In this document: one piece after another, positions 1 to 8,323 of the stretch
Layout of the letters: each line of letters begins with the position of its first letter
Position numbering within the stretch: position 1 is the stretch's first letter
Made by a program: the position numbers and the translations under genes
The notes under the pieces: model-generated
What the model was told of the DNA's origin: nothing
Seen by the model: the letters and a program-made list of their open reading frames with translations, nothing else
Database searches by the model: none
Assembly: GCA_024403365.1 (NCBI GenBank)
Contig: JAKSRX010000009.1
Span: 1-37,658, forward strand
Source of the DNA: Acetatifactor sp.
Lineage (GTDB): Bacteria > Bacillota > Clostridia > Lachnospirales > Lachnospiraceae
Direction of reading: 5' to 3'
Length of the DNA stretch: 37,658 nt

Positions 1-691
1 GGAGCTTGGATACAACGGATTCGATATCGTCGCCGATGTAGCCGGCCTCTGTCAGGGAGGTGGCATCTGCGATAGCCAAAGGCACATCCAGAAGACGCGC
101 CAGAGTCTTTACCAGGTAAGTCTTACCGCTGCCGGTAGGTCCGATCATCAGCATGTTGGACTTCTCGATCTCGATCTCATCCATGGTGTTGGTAGCCACG
201 CGCTTGTAGTGGTTGTACACTGCCACGGAGATCACTTTCTTCGCATGTTCCTGGCCAACTACGTAGTCATCCAGCTGCGCCTTGATCTTGTGGGGTGCAG
301 GAATGTCCTTAATGTTGATGGCGGGAGCTGCGTTCTTGTCCTTCTTTTTCTTCAGTTTCTGCTTGAAAGGTACGCTGTCTCCACCGGGGAAATCACCCAG
401 ATTCAGGAAACTGATGCGGGGACCTTTCTTGCCGTCGTCATCTGCGTCTTTTCCGAACATGTCGGGGTTAAACATACCGCCGAAGCCGTACTGGTTCATA
501 GCGTCCATGGTTCTGCGCATGCAATCGTCGCAGATGCAGATATTGTTGGGCATCTTCGTCATCTTGCCGGCTTTGCTCTCAGGTCTGCGGCAGATGAAAC
601 ATACCTCTTCATATTCACTTGTATCATCGGAAGCGCCCTGTGCATTCTCCTCGGGCTTAACTTCACGGAAATCATCAAACTGATCTGACAT
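1..691 (-). CDS. clpX: ATP-dependent Clp protease ATP-binding subunit ClpX (5' part, cut by window edge)
   Basis: This is the first 230 residues of the AAA+ unfoldase that feeds substrates to ClpP. A C4 zinc-binding domain is visible (Cys31, Cys34, Cys54, Cys57), followed by the family segment [20 protein letters not shown], the Walker A motif GPTGSGKT (about 184-191) and the ClpX-typical stretch [12 protein letters not shown]. The ATG at 691 gives an acidic leader of about 30 residues before the zinc finger, with AGAAAGG upstream. Compared with textbook ClpX it is N-terminally extended, and a Lys/Asp-rich linker of about 70 residues lies between the zinc finger and the AAA module. It may therefore be a divergent lineage-specific ClpX. 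It has its own promoter and follows the htrA terminator, so it is probably a separate unit. The rest of the gene lies beyond base 1. Confidence 0.9.
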   Translation of the reverse strand, partial: MSDQFDDFREVKPEENAQGASDDTSEYEEVCFICRRPESKAGKMTKMPNNICICDDCMRRTMDAMNQYGFGGMFNPDMFGKDADDDGKKGPRISFLNLGDFPGGDSVPFKQKLKKKKDKNAAPAINIKDIPAPHKIKAQLDDYVVGQEHAKKVISVAVYNHYKRVATNTMDEIEIEKSNMLMIGPTGSGKTYLVKTLARLLDVPLAIADATSLTEAGYIGDDIESVVSKL

Positions 692-730
692 ATATTACCC
701 ATGCCTTTCTTCTGTTCATTGTCTGTATGA

Positions 731-759
731 AGTATACCCGAAATCCAAAAACCGCACAA
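731..759 (-). promoter_or_regulatory. Probable sigma-A type promoter of clpX
   Basis: On the minus strand a TATACT -10 box (731-736) lies 17 bases downstream of TTGTGC (754-759). The start codon of clpX is about 40 bases further on. The -10 box matches five of six consensus bases and the -35 box only three, so this is a moderate prediction. It fits the terminator just upstream, which isolates clpX from htrA. Confidence 0.45.
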
Positions 760-788
760 GTGAAGTTTTTATAAACTGGGACGGGCAT

Positions 789-846
789 AAAAAACCCCGA
801 TGCCCTTGGATCGCACCTGATCGTGCGGTTCCCATAAGCATCGGGG
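789..846 (-). terminator. Rho-independent terminator after the HtrA-type protease gene
   Basis: A 9-bp stem (GCATCGGGG at 838-846 pairing with CCCCGATGC at 795-803) is followed on the minus strand by six T (789-794). The large loop carries a second small hairpin (CGCAC at 812-816 with GTGCG at 823-827). It lies directly after the htrA stop codon and should end htrA transcription before clpX. Confidence 0.85.
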
Positions 847-853
847 ATCCATT

Positions 854-2251
854 TTATTCTACAGGTCTCTTACCTAAAGTAAGTTCCAGTTCCATATCCT
901 GATATTCGCCTTTTTCAGGACGTTTGATGGAAAGTGTGATGGTCTCGCCTGCTCTGTAGTAGCTGATCTGATTTCTCAGTTCGTCGGAGGTGGAGACCTT
1001 CTGTCCGTTCATCTTTACTACGATATCACCCTTGCAAAGGCCTGCCTTCTCAGCTGCGGAATCCTCGCCGACAGACATGATGCAGACACCCTTAGGCATA
1101 TCCAGGGTATTGGCGATCTCATCGGTCACGGTCTGCAGGGTAACACCCATGTAACCCATTTCCTTCTCATCGACCTTCTCAATCCTGTTCTCACGCTCCA
1201 TGAGTTCGGTCAGGATAGGGCTTGCAGAGCTGATGGGGATGGCATATCCCATACCCTCGATGGTGCTGCCGCCGATCTTACTGGAGTTGATACCGATGAC
1301 TTCACCGTTAATATTCAGAAGCGCGCCGCCGGAGTTGCCGGGGTTGATGGCTGCGTTGGTCTGGATGAAAGTATTGGTGGAACCGTCCTCGTTGGTCAGT
1401 TCACGATTCAGTGCGCTGACGATACCGTTGGTTACGGACTGACCGTAACCCAGTGCATTACCGATGGCTACTACAGGCTCGCCAAGCTTCAGTTCATCAC
1501 TGTCGCCAAGCTTTGCTACGGAGATAGTATTCATGGTATCTGCTTCCAGATTCTTCAGGGAAACAGCGATCACTGCCAGGTCCATGTCAGGGTCGGTACC
1601 CTTGATCAGTGCCTCTGCGGTACTGCCGTCCGCAAAAGTGACCTCCAGCTTGTTGGCATCTTCTACTACGTGGTTGTTAGTTGCGATCAAAAGCATATCG
1701 TCGGTCTGTCCAACGATGATACCGGAACCGCTTGCCACCTTGTCTTCGTTGAACTTCTGTCCGAAGAATCCCCAGTAGCCGGTAGCGGTATAGTTGTTCA
1801 CGATGGATACCATGGCGGGCATTACCTCATCTACCATGGATACGATGTCGTTCTGGGTGTAGGTAACATAGGTAGATACGGGACCGTTATTGCCGGCGGG
1901 ACTTCCCTGCTGCTGGATCACAGGTGCGGGACTTGCCTGTGTCTTATCGGGAAGATAGCGACCTGTCACCTTGTTCACTGCGAAGAATCCTAAGCCTGCG
2001 CAGGCGCCGAAGCAAAGTCCCAGGCCGATGGCCATGGCAAACTTTCCGAAGCCGCCCATAGGACGTCTCTCTCTCTTCTGCTTTTCTTTTTTCTTAGGTT
2101 TCGCTGCCTCACTTGCGGAATTCAGTTCCTCTGCGGAACGTCCGGTATAATCAAAATAAGGATTGCTGCCTTCGGATACAGCCTTCTCTGCAGTATCCGC
2201 TACATCCTCTGCGGATCCGGCACCCTGTCTGTAAGTTTCATCTTCGTACAT
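854..2251 (-). CDS. Membrane-anchored HtrA/DegP-type serine protease with PDZ domain
   Basis: This S1C-family protease degrades or refolds damaged proteins outside the membrane. The 465-residue product has an acidic, charged cytoplasmic head (1-60), a positive stretch followed by one membrane segment (about 70-92), a trypsin-like domain with catalytic His194 (TNNHVVEDA), Asp224 (DPDMDLAVI) and Ser307 (NPGNSGGAL), and one C-terminal PDZ domain (about 365-460). The ATG at 2251 is chosen because GAAGGA lies six bases upstream of it. An upstream in-frame ATG at 2278 would start inside a hairpin and has no ribosome site. Neighbours are a surface glycosyltransferase upstream and clpX downstream, so it marks the edge of the polysaccharide locus. 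Its promoter region has regulator-like repeats, as expected for a stress-induced gene. Confidence 0.93.
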   Translation of the reverse strand: MYEDETYRQGAGSAEDVADTAEKAVSEGSNPYFDYTGRSAEELNSASEAAKPKKKEKQKRERRPMGGFGKFAMAIGLGLCFGACAGLGFFAVNKVTGRYLPDKTQASPAPVIQQQGSPAGNNGPVSTYVTYTQNDIVSMVDEVMPAMVSIVNNYTATGYWGFFGQKFNEDKVASGSGIIVGQTDDMLLIATNNHVVEDANKLEVTFADGSTAEALIKGTDPDMDLAVIAVSLKNLEADTMNTISVAKLGDSDELKLGEPVVAIGNALGYGQSVTNGIVSALNRELTNEDGSTNTFIQTNAAINPGNSGGALLNINGEVIGINSSKIGGSTIEGMGYAIPISSASPILTELMERENRIEKVDEKEMGYMGVTLQTVTDEIANTLDMPKGVCIMSVGEDSAAEKAGLCKGDIVVKMNGQKVSTSDELRNQISYYRAGETITLSIKRPEKGEYQDMELELTLGKRPVE

Positions 2252-2276
2252 ATTGATTCCTTCTTTCTTAAAAACC

Positions 2277-2296
2277 ATTCGCCTTAGCGAATATGC
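2277..2296 (-). repeat. Short hairpin repeat, copy 1 (5' leader of htrA)
   Basis: ATTCGC (2277-2282) and GCGAAT (2287-2292) form a 6-bp stem with a four-base loop, followed by ATGC. The element matches 17 of 20 bases of a second copy at 16351-16370, and two of the three differences are a compensating base-pair change. It sits about 25 bases upstream of the htrA start codon. Confidence 0.6.
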
Positions 2297-2314
2297 CTTT
2301 TTGTTTCTTTCTGA

Positions 2315-2349
2315 TTCACAGTATATCTGCTAATTGTGAAGGAATTGTG
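2315..2349 (-). promoter_or_regulatory. Candidate htrA promoter with operator-like repeats
   Basis: On the minus strand a TATACT -10 box occupies 2320-2325, but no good -35 box is found 16-18 bases upstream. Instead CACAATT occurs twice with an 11-bp period (2343-2349 and 2332-2338 on the plus numbering). TTCACA/TGTGAA arms (2315-2320 and 2335-2340) flank the -10 box. A poor -35 box overlapped by helically phased repeats is typical of promoters needing a response regulator. The identity of any regulator is not visible. Confidence 0.4.
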
Positions 2350-2376
2350 TTCATCTGTTAAAAAAAGAATAAAGTT

Positions 2377-3297
2377 CTATTTCCAATATGCTTTGTTGTC
2401 AGAAAGTGCAAGCACCCATTTGCGGGGAAGTTTGCGATAGCTCTTTCCTAACTTATAGCCGGCCAGTTTGAAGGCGCACTGCATACAGAAAGCCGGGAAC
2501 AGATAGATCCTGCCGCTTTCCTTCATCGCCTTCCAGGTAGCTTTCACCAGTTTCATGCCTTCGGATTCGGAGGGAACATCACCGAATACCTCGGGATGGT
2601 CTGCCTGAGAGACACCCAGGTCAAAGTTACGGTGCAGCTGCTGCATACAGCTGTAATTGTGGGAATGTACTACTTTCGCCTCCGCCTCGTAAGCGATGGT
2701 CATGCCGCTTCGCACCACGCCGGAAGCAAAGATCATATCCTCGTTGAAGATAGTATGGCGAATGAATCCGCCCTGCTTCTCATAAATGTCCTTTCGGTAC
2801 GCCGCGCACACATTGGAGCAGAAAAAGGTCTTGATCCCCAGTGTCGGGATATCCTCTGCTCTCTTCAGGCAGGAGGTATCGGGATAGTTGAAGGCTCTGG
2901 AGATCTTCTCCGCCTCACTGCTCTGTGAGGAAGGCAGCTGTCTGGCATAGGCCACTGCCACATCTCCGCCAAGGCGGGCGGTCAGCTTCTCTATCAAATA
3001 TTCATCCGCAGGCATGGCATCCTGGGTCATGCAGACTACCACATCGGCATTTGAAAGCATCATACCCTGATGTCTGGTGGCACCATGGTCGAAGTCTTCC
3101 TTCTTCAGGTGATGTACCTGAGCATTGGGATATGCCTTAGCGAAATCCATGCCTTCCGTCAACTGCAGGAAGTACTTCTCCTCGGTGTTCATCAATATGA
3201 TATTGGAGATCTGCAGGGTCTGAGCATTCAGCTGATCTAACAGGGTGAACAACTCTTTCCCGGGCTTATACAGGGGGATCACTACATCTATTTTCAA
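2377..3297 (-). CDS. Family 2 glycosyltransferase, rhamnosyltransferase-like
   Basis: This cytoplasmic GT-A enzyme probably adds one sugar (rhamnose in the best-known relatives) to the growing lipid-linked chain. The N-terminus IDVVIPLYKPG is the usual first GT2 strand. The metal-site region reads MTQDAMP (about 90-96), and the run VAYARQLP...LGIKTFFCSNVCAAYR is characteristic of the RfbF/rhamnosyltransferase subgroup. About 306 residues, single domain. The TTG at 3297 is chosen because AGGAG lies seven bases upstream and it starts exactly at the family N-terminus. An ATG at 3312 is the alternative, and longer starts fall inside the preceding terminator. It is the last polysaccharide gene, separated from the LCP gene by that terminator, so it may depend on read-through. 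Sugar specificity is inferred only. Confidence 0.85.
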   Translation of the reverse strand: MKIDVVIPLYKPGKELFTLLDQLNAQTLQISNIILMNTEEKYFLQLTEGMDFAKAYPNAQVHHLKKEDFDHGATRHQGMMLSNADVVVCMTQDAMPADEYLIEKLTARLGGDVAVAYARQLPSSQSSEAEKISRAFNYPDTSCLKRAEDIPTLGIKTFFCSNVCAAYRKDIYEKQGGFIRHTIFNEDMIFASGVVRSGMTIAYEAEAKVVHSHNYSCMQQLHRNFDLGVSQADHPEVFGDVPSESEGMKLVKATWKAMKESGRIYLFPAFCMQCAFKLAGYKLGKSYRKLPRKWVLALSDNKAYWK

Positions 3298-3313
3298 AAT
3301 GTTTCTCCTCATT

Positions 3314-3341
3314 GACAAAAGGGGAAGCAATTGCTTCCCCT
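3314..3341 (-). terminator. Palindromic terminator after the LCP gene
   Basis: A perfect 22-base palindrome (3320-3341) with half-site AGGGGAAGCAA is followed by TTTTG on the minus strand. It begins nine bases after the LCP stop codon and ends about 20 bases before the next gene's start codon. It should end most transcripts from the long upstream operon. Confidence 0.75.
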
Positions 3342-3349
3342 AAGTTTTC

Positions 3350-4417
3350 TTATTTGTTGATATAAGGTGATGTCTCAGCCTTGATCTTGTTACCGTATTC
3401 CTTAACCTTATCGGTTACCTGATAATCAGGATCATCGAAGAGGAACTCATGCAGCCATTCAACATTGGACTTCAGATCCAAAGGAACAACGCTGCTTCCC
3501 TTTGCACCGATATTTGCTACGGTTCTCATATCTTCCTGAGGGAAACCGCCCTCATCTACGATACGGTAGTTTGTGATATTGCCAAGCAGGGTCAGGATAT
3601 CTTCGCTGTCGATGCTGGTGTAGATGTCGCCGATGCAGTTATTGAAGACCTTGGTCAGAGTAGCCAGATCCTTCTTCTTAGCCTGCTCCTCGATTGCCTT
3701 GATGACCTCACGCTGTCTTGCAGTTCTCTTGAAGTCGTCACCGGAAGTGTAACGGATACGGCAGTAAGCAGTTGCCTGCAGACCGTCCAGAAGCTGATAA
3801 CCGGTATTCTGTACGGGAGTGTAGGTGGTCTTCAAAACCTTAGCAACGTCGATCTGGTAGTTGTTGATATGCTTTAACTCTGCAGCATCTACATCAATGT
3901 AAATACCGCCCAGTCCATCGATCACTTCGCTCAGTCCCTTGTAACCAACGGTGATGAAGTTCTCGATATCCATATCCAGGTTCATGTTCAGCATCTTGAT
4001 TGCCTGCTCAGCACCACCATAGGAATATGCTGCATTACACTTTCTGTACTCGCTACCGATGTTCAGGAAAGTATCACGGTAAACGCTGCAAAGCTTGATG
4101 TCACCGGTATCCATATTGATACTTGCGATCATGATACTATCGCTTCGGCTGCCCTTCAACAACTGCTTGTCAGTCTGTGCGTCTACACCGAACAGTGCGA
4201 TGTTCATGTAGCCCTTCATGGTACTGGTACCCTCTTCCTTCGCCTGAACGATCTCCTCGGGGATCTCCAGCTTGCCGGGATCCAGGACGGTTACCTTGGG
4301 GCCTTCTTTGGAAGTGTTCATTACCAGGTAAAGAACTCCTACCATTGCAAGAATGATCAGAATCTCAATTGCGAAGATAATGATCTTACGTTTGCTCTTT
4401 GCTTTTTTTGCTGCCAT
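3350..4417 (-). CDS. LytR-CpsA-Psr (LCP) family polysaccharide-peptidoglycan ligase
   Basis: LCP enzymes transfer undecaprenyl-diphosphate-linked polymers to peptidoglycan outside the membrane. The 355-residue protein has a Lys/Arg-rich cytoplasmic start, one membrane helix (about 11-34) and an extracellular LCP domain (about 72-260). Visible motifs are LFGVDA, GSRSDS (89-94), SVYRD (111-115) and the Arg/Asp cluster CRIRYTSGDDFKRTARQ (219-235), which in the family binds pyrophosphate and metal. The extracellular C-terminal tail of about 90 residues is unassigned. AAGGAG lies upstream of the ATG at 4417. It follows the glycosylphosphotransferase gene by 17 bases, so the initiating enzyme and the attaching enzyme are co-transcribed. 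This links the locus to a wall-bound polymer rather than a freely secreted one. Confidence 0.95.
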   Translation of the reverse strand: MAAKKAKSKRKIIIFAIEILIILAMVGVLYLVMNTSKEGPKVTVLDPGKLEIPEEIVQAKEEGTSTMKGYMNIALFGVDAQTDKQLLKGSRSDSIMIASINMDTGDIKLCSVYRDTFLNIGSEYRKCNAAYSYGGAEQAIKMLNMNLDMDIENFITVGYKGLSEVIDGLGGIYIDVDAAELKHINNYQIDVAKVLKTTYTPVQNTGYQLLDGLQATAYCRIRYTSGDDFKRTARQREVIKAIEEQAKKKDLATLTKVFNNCIGDIYTSIDSEDILTLLGNITNYRIVDEGGFPQEDMRTVANIGAKGSSVVPLDLKSNVEWLHEFLFDDPDYQVTDKVKEYGNKIKAETSPYINK

Positions 4418-4434
4418 GTTATTTTTTCTCCTTA

Positions 4435-5841
4435 TTAGTACGCGTTTTTATTAATAAAACCTGTAAAGAAAGTCATGATAATGATCTTGATGTCCAGACC
4501 TAAGGTCCAATTTTCAATGTAATACAGGTCGTACTCGATACGCTTGCGGATGGAGGTATCTCCTCTGAGTCCGTTCACCTGCGCCCAACCGGTCAGACCG
4601 GGACGCACCTGGTGTTTTACCATATACCTGGGGATCTCTTCTTTGAATTTCTCAACAAACTGAGGTCTCTCAGGTCTGGGGCCGACTAAACTCATGTCAC
4701 CCTTTAATATATTAAACAACTGCGGCAATTCGTCAAGACTGGTTTTTCTTAAGAATTTACCAACATTTGTTACTCTCGGATCGTTTTTGGTAGTCCAACC
4801 GGACTTTTCTTCCTTCACGGATTGCACGCCCATGCTGCGGAACTTGTACATACAGAAGGGCTTGTTGTGAAGTCCTACTCGCTCCTGCTTGTAGATGATG
4901 GGGCCGGGGCTGGAAAACTTAACAAGGATCGCTGCCACCAGCATCACGGGAGATGCGATGATGATTCCAACCAGGGAACCCACGATATCCATGAGACGCT
5001 TGATGAATTTGTTACCGGTATTGGTCAAAGGCACATATCGGATATTGATCACCGGAAGTCCCATCAGATCTTCGGTGTAAGGTTTGCTGGGTATTAAACT
5101 ATTGTAATCAGGAATGAATTTCGTATGCACGCCGGATTTCTCACAGGTGGCTACGATGCTCTCCAGGTAATCATAATCCTTCAAAGGAAGGGTGATGGCA
5201 ATTTCATCCAGTTCGTTCTGGGGAAGGATGACCTCCAGGTTGCCCAGACTGCCCAACACCTTGACGCCCTTATATAAGGTTCCTGCCGGGATGTTGTTAT
5301 CCAAAATACCCATTGCGGCGTATCCCCACTGAGGATTGTCGCTGATTCGGTCGATATATTCTTCAGCTGCTCTGGAATAACCTACCAGAAGAATGTGCTT
5401 GAGGTTGTAACCCTTGCTGCGGATGGATCGAAGGCTGCCGCGCAGGAACCATCGAAATGCAGAGGTCAAAACAATATTAAAGGCATAGAAGAAAGCCATT
5501 ACCGAACGGGACACGTTAAATTCTCGAATGATTAAGTACAGCAGAATAATCAAAGCGAGAATACCGATGGTATTGGCTTTTACAATGCCGTAGATCTCGA
5601 AACGTCTGCGTATGGTTCTTTTGGGTGCGTACACATCGCAGGCAAAATAGATCACCATATAAATGGGGATGATAATGAAAAGTAAATTCAGATAGGCTGT
5701 GGGAGAAAGGACACCCGGACCCGGTCCCGGATTGAGAATATAGAATTTAAAAAAGTAGGCTCCCATAAAAGACGCCGCTAACAAGCAAGCGTCGATCAGT
5801 ACCAATACTCTGTTGAATACTCTCTGATTGTCCTTTATCAT
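4435..5841 (-). CDS. Undecaprenyl-phosphate sugar phosphotransferase (WbaP/CpsE type), chain initiation
   Basis: This membrane enzyme moves a sugar-1-phosphate from a nucleotide sugar to undecaprenyl phosphate, starting each repeat or chain. The 468-residue product has four or five N-terminal membrane helices (to about 130), a Rossmann-like CoA-binding-type middle domain (LLVGYSRAAEE, about 150-250), then the bacterial sugar transferase domain (about 280-468). That domain has a re-entrant helix, KFRSM (333-337), the Asp-Glu pair in SLDELPQLFN (370-371), LVGPRP (385-390) and RPGLTGWAQVNG. The ATG at 5841 is preceded by GGAG at five bases; an upstream ATG at 5859 lacks a site. It heads the pair with LCP and has a candidate promoter upstream. 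Length and architecture match full-length WbaP-like enzymes. The sugar is probably a hexose such as glucose or galactose, but this is not shown by sequence. Confidence 0.93.
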   Translation of the reverse strand: MIKDNQRVFNRVLVLIDACLLAASFMGAYFFKFYILNPGPGPGVLSPTAYLNLLFIIIPIYMVIYFACDVYAPKRTIRRRFEIYGIVKANTIGILALIILLYLIIREFNVSRSVMAFFYAFNIVLTSAFRWFLRGSLRSIRSKGYNLKHILLVGYSRAAEEYIDRISDNPQWGYAAMGILDNNIPAGTLYKGVKVLGSLGNLEVILPQNELDEIAITLPLKDYDYLESIVATCEKSGVHTKFIPDYNSLIPSKPYTEDLMGLPVINIRYVPLTNTGNKFIKRLMDIVGSLVGIIIASPVMLVAAILVKFSSPGPIIYKQERVGLHNKPFCMYKFRSMGVQSVKEEKSGWTTKNDPRVTNVGKFLRKTSLDELPQLFNILKGDMSLVGPRPERPQFVEKFKEEIPRYMVKHQVRPGLTGWAQVNGLRGDTSIRKRIEYDLYYIENWTLGLDIKIIIMTFFTGFINKNAY

Positions 5842-5882
5842 AAATGCTCCGCAACCCATGAACTATAGGCAACTGCGACCCT

Positions 5883-5945
5883 GGGGTCACAGTATGTACT
5901 TCTCATAACAAGCACACTTAGCTTATTGTTTCATAGGTTATTATA
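5883..5945 (-). promoter_or_regulatory. Candidate promoter and small inverted repeat upstream of the phosphotransferase gene
   Basis: The minus strand has a perfect TATAAT at 5940-5945 but no recognisable -35 box 17 bases upstream (ATAATT). Between it and the gene is a short inverted repeat GACCC/GGGTC near 5878-5889. The gap between the two genes is about 138 bases, the widest inside this part of the operon, so an internal promoter is plausible. Activator dependence is possible. Confidence 0.35.
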
Positions 5946-5979
5946 GCGGCAACAAATTATGAAATTATGAAGACATATC

Positions 5980-6957
5980 TTAAGATTTCTTAAGAATTTG
6001 GAAGAAATCCGTGTAGAGAGTCAACTGAATGGACAGATAATGGGACAGATTTTGAAAACGGAAGGGCACTTTGGCTTTTCTGCCTTCCGGTGTAAAGCAT
6101 TTTTTCAGGCCCTTGCCCAGTCCCTTCAGATAGAGACTGCCGTAGCCTTTCCTGCAGAAAAACAGGAATTTCACGAAAAATCCCAGCAGTAAAAAAGGCA
6201 GATTCCAGATCCACTGAAGCAGGGGCATATTCTTGCCGATGACATAGACGCTGTTGGCGGAAGCCAAGGTCGTCTTCCACTCGTTGTACCTGGAACCGGA
6301 AGAAGCACTGCCGAAATGGATCACTGCCGCTGTAGGTTCATAATAATTGTGATAACCGTAGATCCTTGCACGATATCCGATGTCCAGATCCTCCAGGTAT
6401 GCAAAATGCTGCTCATCGAAAAGGCCGATCTCATCCAGTACACTCTTACGATAGATGGCTGCGCCGCCGCAGGCTGCAAATACCTGACAGGGCTTGTCAA
6501 AATTAGCTGCAGGCTTTCCTTTTCCTCTGGCAAACGCCCAGCCCAGCATGCAATAACGGTCTCCCGCATCATCCAAAAGCTCCGGCTTATCCCACATCAA
6601 CATCTTGGCGCTGATGGAAAAGGCATCCGGTCTTTGGTCCATCGCCCGGCAAAGGTTTCTCAGATAGTTTTCATCTACTTTGGTATCATTATTCAACAAG
6701 ATAACGAAAGGAGTCTCCGCCAGCTCGATGCCTACGTTGACCGCATGGCAGAAACCGGTATTTTCAGCCAGTTCCACCAGTTTCACGGCAGGGTATTCGT
6801 CTTTTACTATTTCCCTGCTGCCGTCGGCAGAACCGTTATCCACCACAATGGTTTCAAATTCGGGCGCACCTTCCCCCTGGGAATACAGTGCATCCAAGCA
6901 GCCCCGGATAAACTTTATGCCATTGTAGTTGGGGATCACCACCGTTACCTGTTTCAT
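5980..6957 (-). CDS. Family 2 glycosyltransferase, WbbL/rhamnosyltransferase-like
   Basis: This is a 325-residue GT-A enzyme with the first strand VTVVIPNYNG, nucleotide-binding VVDNGSADGS (about 38-47) and the DXD-type site LLNNDT (87-92). The acceptor-side stretch AYLEDLDIGYRARIYGY is typical of dTDP-rhamnose-type transferases. The hydrophobic C-terminal part (about 250-275, LPFLLLGFFVKFLFF) suggests membrane association, where the lipid-linked acceptor sits. GGAG lies a few bases before the ATG at 6957. The gene follows another GT2 by 19 bases and its stop is within an AT-rich CTTAAG pair. Donor and linkage cannot be read from sequence. Confidence 0.88.
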   Translation of the reverse strand: MKQVTVVIPNYNGIKFIRGCLDALYSQGEGAPEFETIVVDNGSADGSREIVKDEYPAVKLVELAENTGFCHAVNVGIELAETPFVILLNNDTKVDENYLRNLCRAMDQRPDAFSISAKMLMWDKPELLDDAGDRYCMLGWAFARGKGKPAANFDKPCQVFAACGGAAIYRKSVLDEIGLFDEQHFAYLEDLDIGYRARIYGYHNYYEPTAAVIHFGSASSGSRYNEWKTTLASANSVYVIGKNMPLLQWIWNLPFLLLGFFVKFLFFCRKGYGSLYLKGLGKGLKKCFTPEGRKAKVPFRFQNLSHYLSIQLTLYTDFFQILKKS

Positions 6958-6976
6958 GTCATCTCCTGATGCTTAC

Positions 6977-8311
6977 TTACTGTCTGTCGGGAAGATATAA
7001 AAGTCGGAAGCCCTTCTGCCTGATCGCACGTCCCAGGGCGATGGCAAGTTCCTTTGTGTCTGCCCCCTGCGGCAGGATCGATACGTCCAGTCGACCGGTG
7101 CTTTCATCCTTTTTGTAAGGCACACCGACGACCTCCTGAAACAAGGGATACAATGCTTCCTTCAGTTCTATGTTGCGAAGATCTAATGCAAGGGCGTCCT
7201 GCTGAAGACTTGCCCTGTGCAAATAGCCGCTGAAATTCACGGGAAGGTTCTCATAATATACCTTTCCCTCTTCATCCATACGTCCGCCGATGATTCGGTT
7301 TCTATGGATCACCGGACCGCCGATCGCGCCCAGATCTGTGCGCTGGGACAGCGGACTTTCCGCATATTCATACCGGTAAAAGCCCAGATGCTTCGTCTCT
7401 TTAGCTTGTACCTTCCAACCTTTTTTTGCCGCAAAATCCGCGGTAGCTCGCATTCCGGCCTCATAGGCATAACGCTTGCTCTGGGGATTCTCTGCGGTGG
7501 AGGCACTGTGACAGCGCCAGTGATACAACACCTTACCCACGTGGGCGATACACTCTTCCCTGTGGGATAAAGCAAATGCTGCTCGCAGCACCAGATCAAA
7601 ATCCTGGGCACCGTCGTATTCCCCTCGGAATCCCAGGCTCTGCATCAGTTCCCGTTTCATCATCAGGAAATGGCAGATATAGTTATTACTCAACAGAAGA
7701 TCCAGATTGAAATCTTCCTTGAAATTCGGTTCAAAATAAGCAGTTTCTTCGCCGTCGCACTTATCCTCGTCGGAATAGAGCATCTGCAATTCGATTCCCT
7801 GACGACGCTTATTTTCGATCATCGAGACCATCTCGTACAAAGCGTCCGGTGTCAGAATGTCGTCGTGATCCAGAAGACCCACGTAATCTCCGGTCGCAAA
7901 CTTAAGACCTTCGTTGGTATTCTGAGAGATTCCCGCATTTTCCGCCAGTCTGTGATAGACCAGTCTTTCATCGGAGTAGGTCTTCACCACCTGCTCCACG
8001 CTGTCGGTATCACTGGCATCCGCCAGGATCAATTCCAGTTTCGGATAGGTCTGATTCAATACGGAATCGATCATTCTGCGCAGAAACTGTTCCGGTGTGC
8101 GGAAGGCAGGCACCACAATACTGACACGAATGTCAGAAAGCGTCCCGGATGCTGCTCTCTGGTTCTCCAGAACATCCGCCGGGGTCTCCGTGAAGACATA
8201 TGTCTCCCCGCTGCCGCCTAATCTTTCCGCCACTGCATCCCAAGTATTCTTCAGGCCGTTTCGCTTCAGATAATATGCAGTTTTCTTGATATTAGCAATG
8301 ATTGATCCCAT
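6977..8311 (-). CDS. Family 2 glycosyltransferase with N- and C-terminal extensions
   Basis: The 444-residue cytoplasmic GT2 has a helical N-terminus (1-60), then VSIVVPAFRTP (63-73), LADASD (about 96-101), the DXD-type LLDHDD (146-151) and the conserved CHFLMMKR and YDGAQDFDLVLRA segments. The C-terminal 110 residues (about 335-444) form an extra region ending in a Lys/Arg-rich segment without a recognised domain. This resembles the single-GT half of the larger two-domain enzymes encoded upstream, so the set probably arose by duplication. It follows phosphoglucomutase by 12 bases in the same transcript. The acceptor is inferred to be the undecaprenyl-linked chain. Confidence 0.87.
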   Translation of the reverse strand: MGSIIANIKKTAYYLKRNGLKNTWDAVAERLGGSGETYVFTETPADVLENQRAASGTLSDIRVSIVVPAFRTPEQFLRRMIDSVLNQTYPKLELILADASDTDSVEQVVKTYSDERLVYHRLAENAGISQNTNEGLKFATGDYVGLLDHDDILTPDALYEMVSMIENKRRQGIELQMLYSDEDKCDGEETAYFEPNFKEDFNLDLLLSNNYICHFLMMKRELMQSLGFRGEYDGAQDFDLVLRAAFALSHREECIAHVGKVLYHWRCHSASTAENPQSKRYAYEAGMRATADFAAKKGWKVQAKETKHLGFYRYEYAESPLSQRTDLGAIGGPVIHRNRIIGGRMDEEGKVYYENLPVNFSGYLHRASLQQDALALDLRNIELKEALYPLFQEVVGVPYKKDESTGRLDVSILPQGADTKELAIALGRAIRQKGFRLLYLPDRQ

Positions 8312-8323
8312 AAATGGTCCTTT

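Noticed and set aside
3298-3330. Upstream start (3330) for the glycosyltransferase at 2377-3297
   Set aside because: The extra 11 codons lie in the terminator and ribosome site; the family N-terminus begins at the TTG at 3297.
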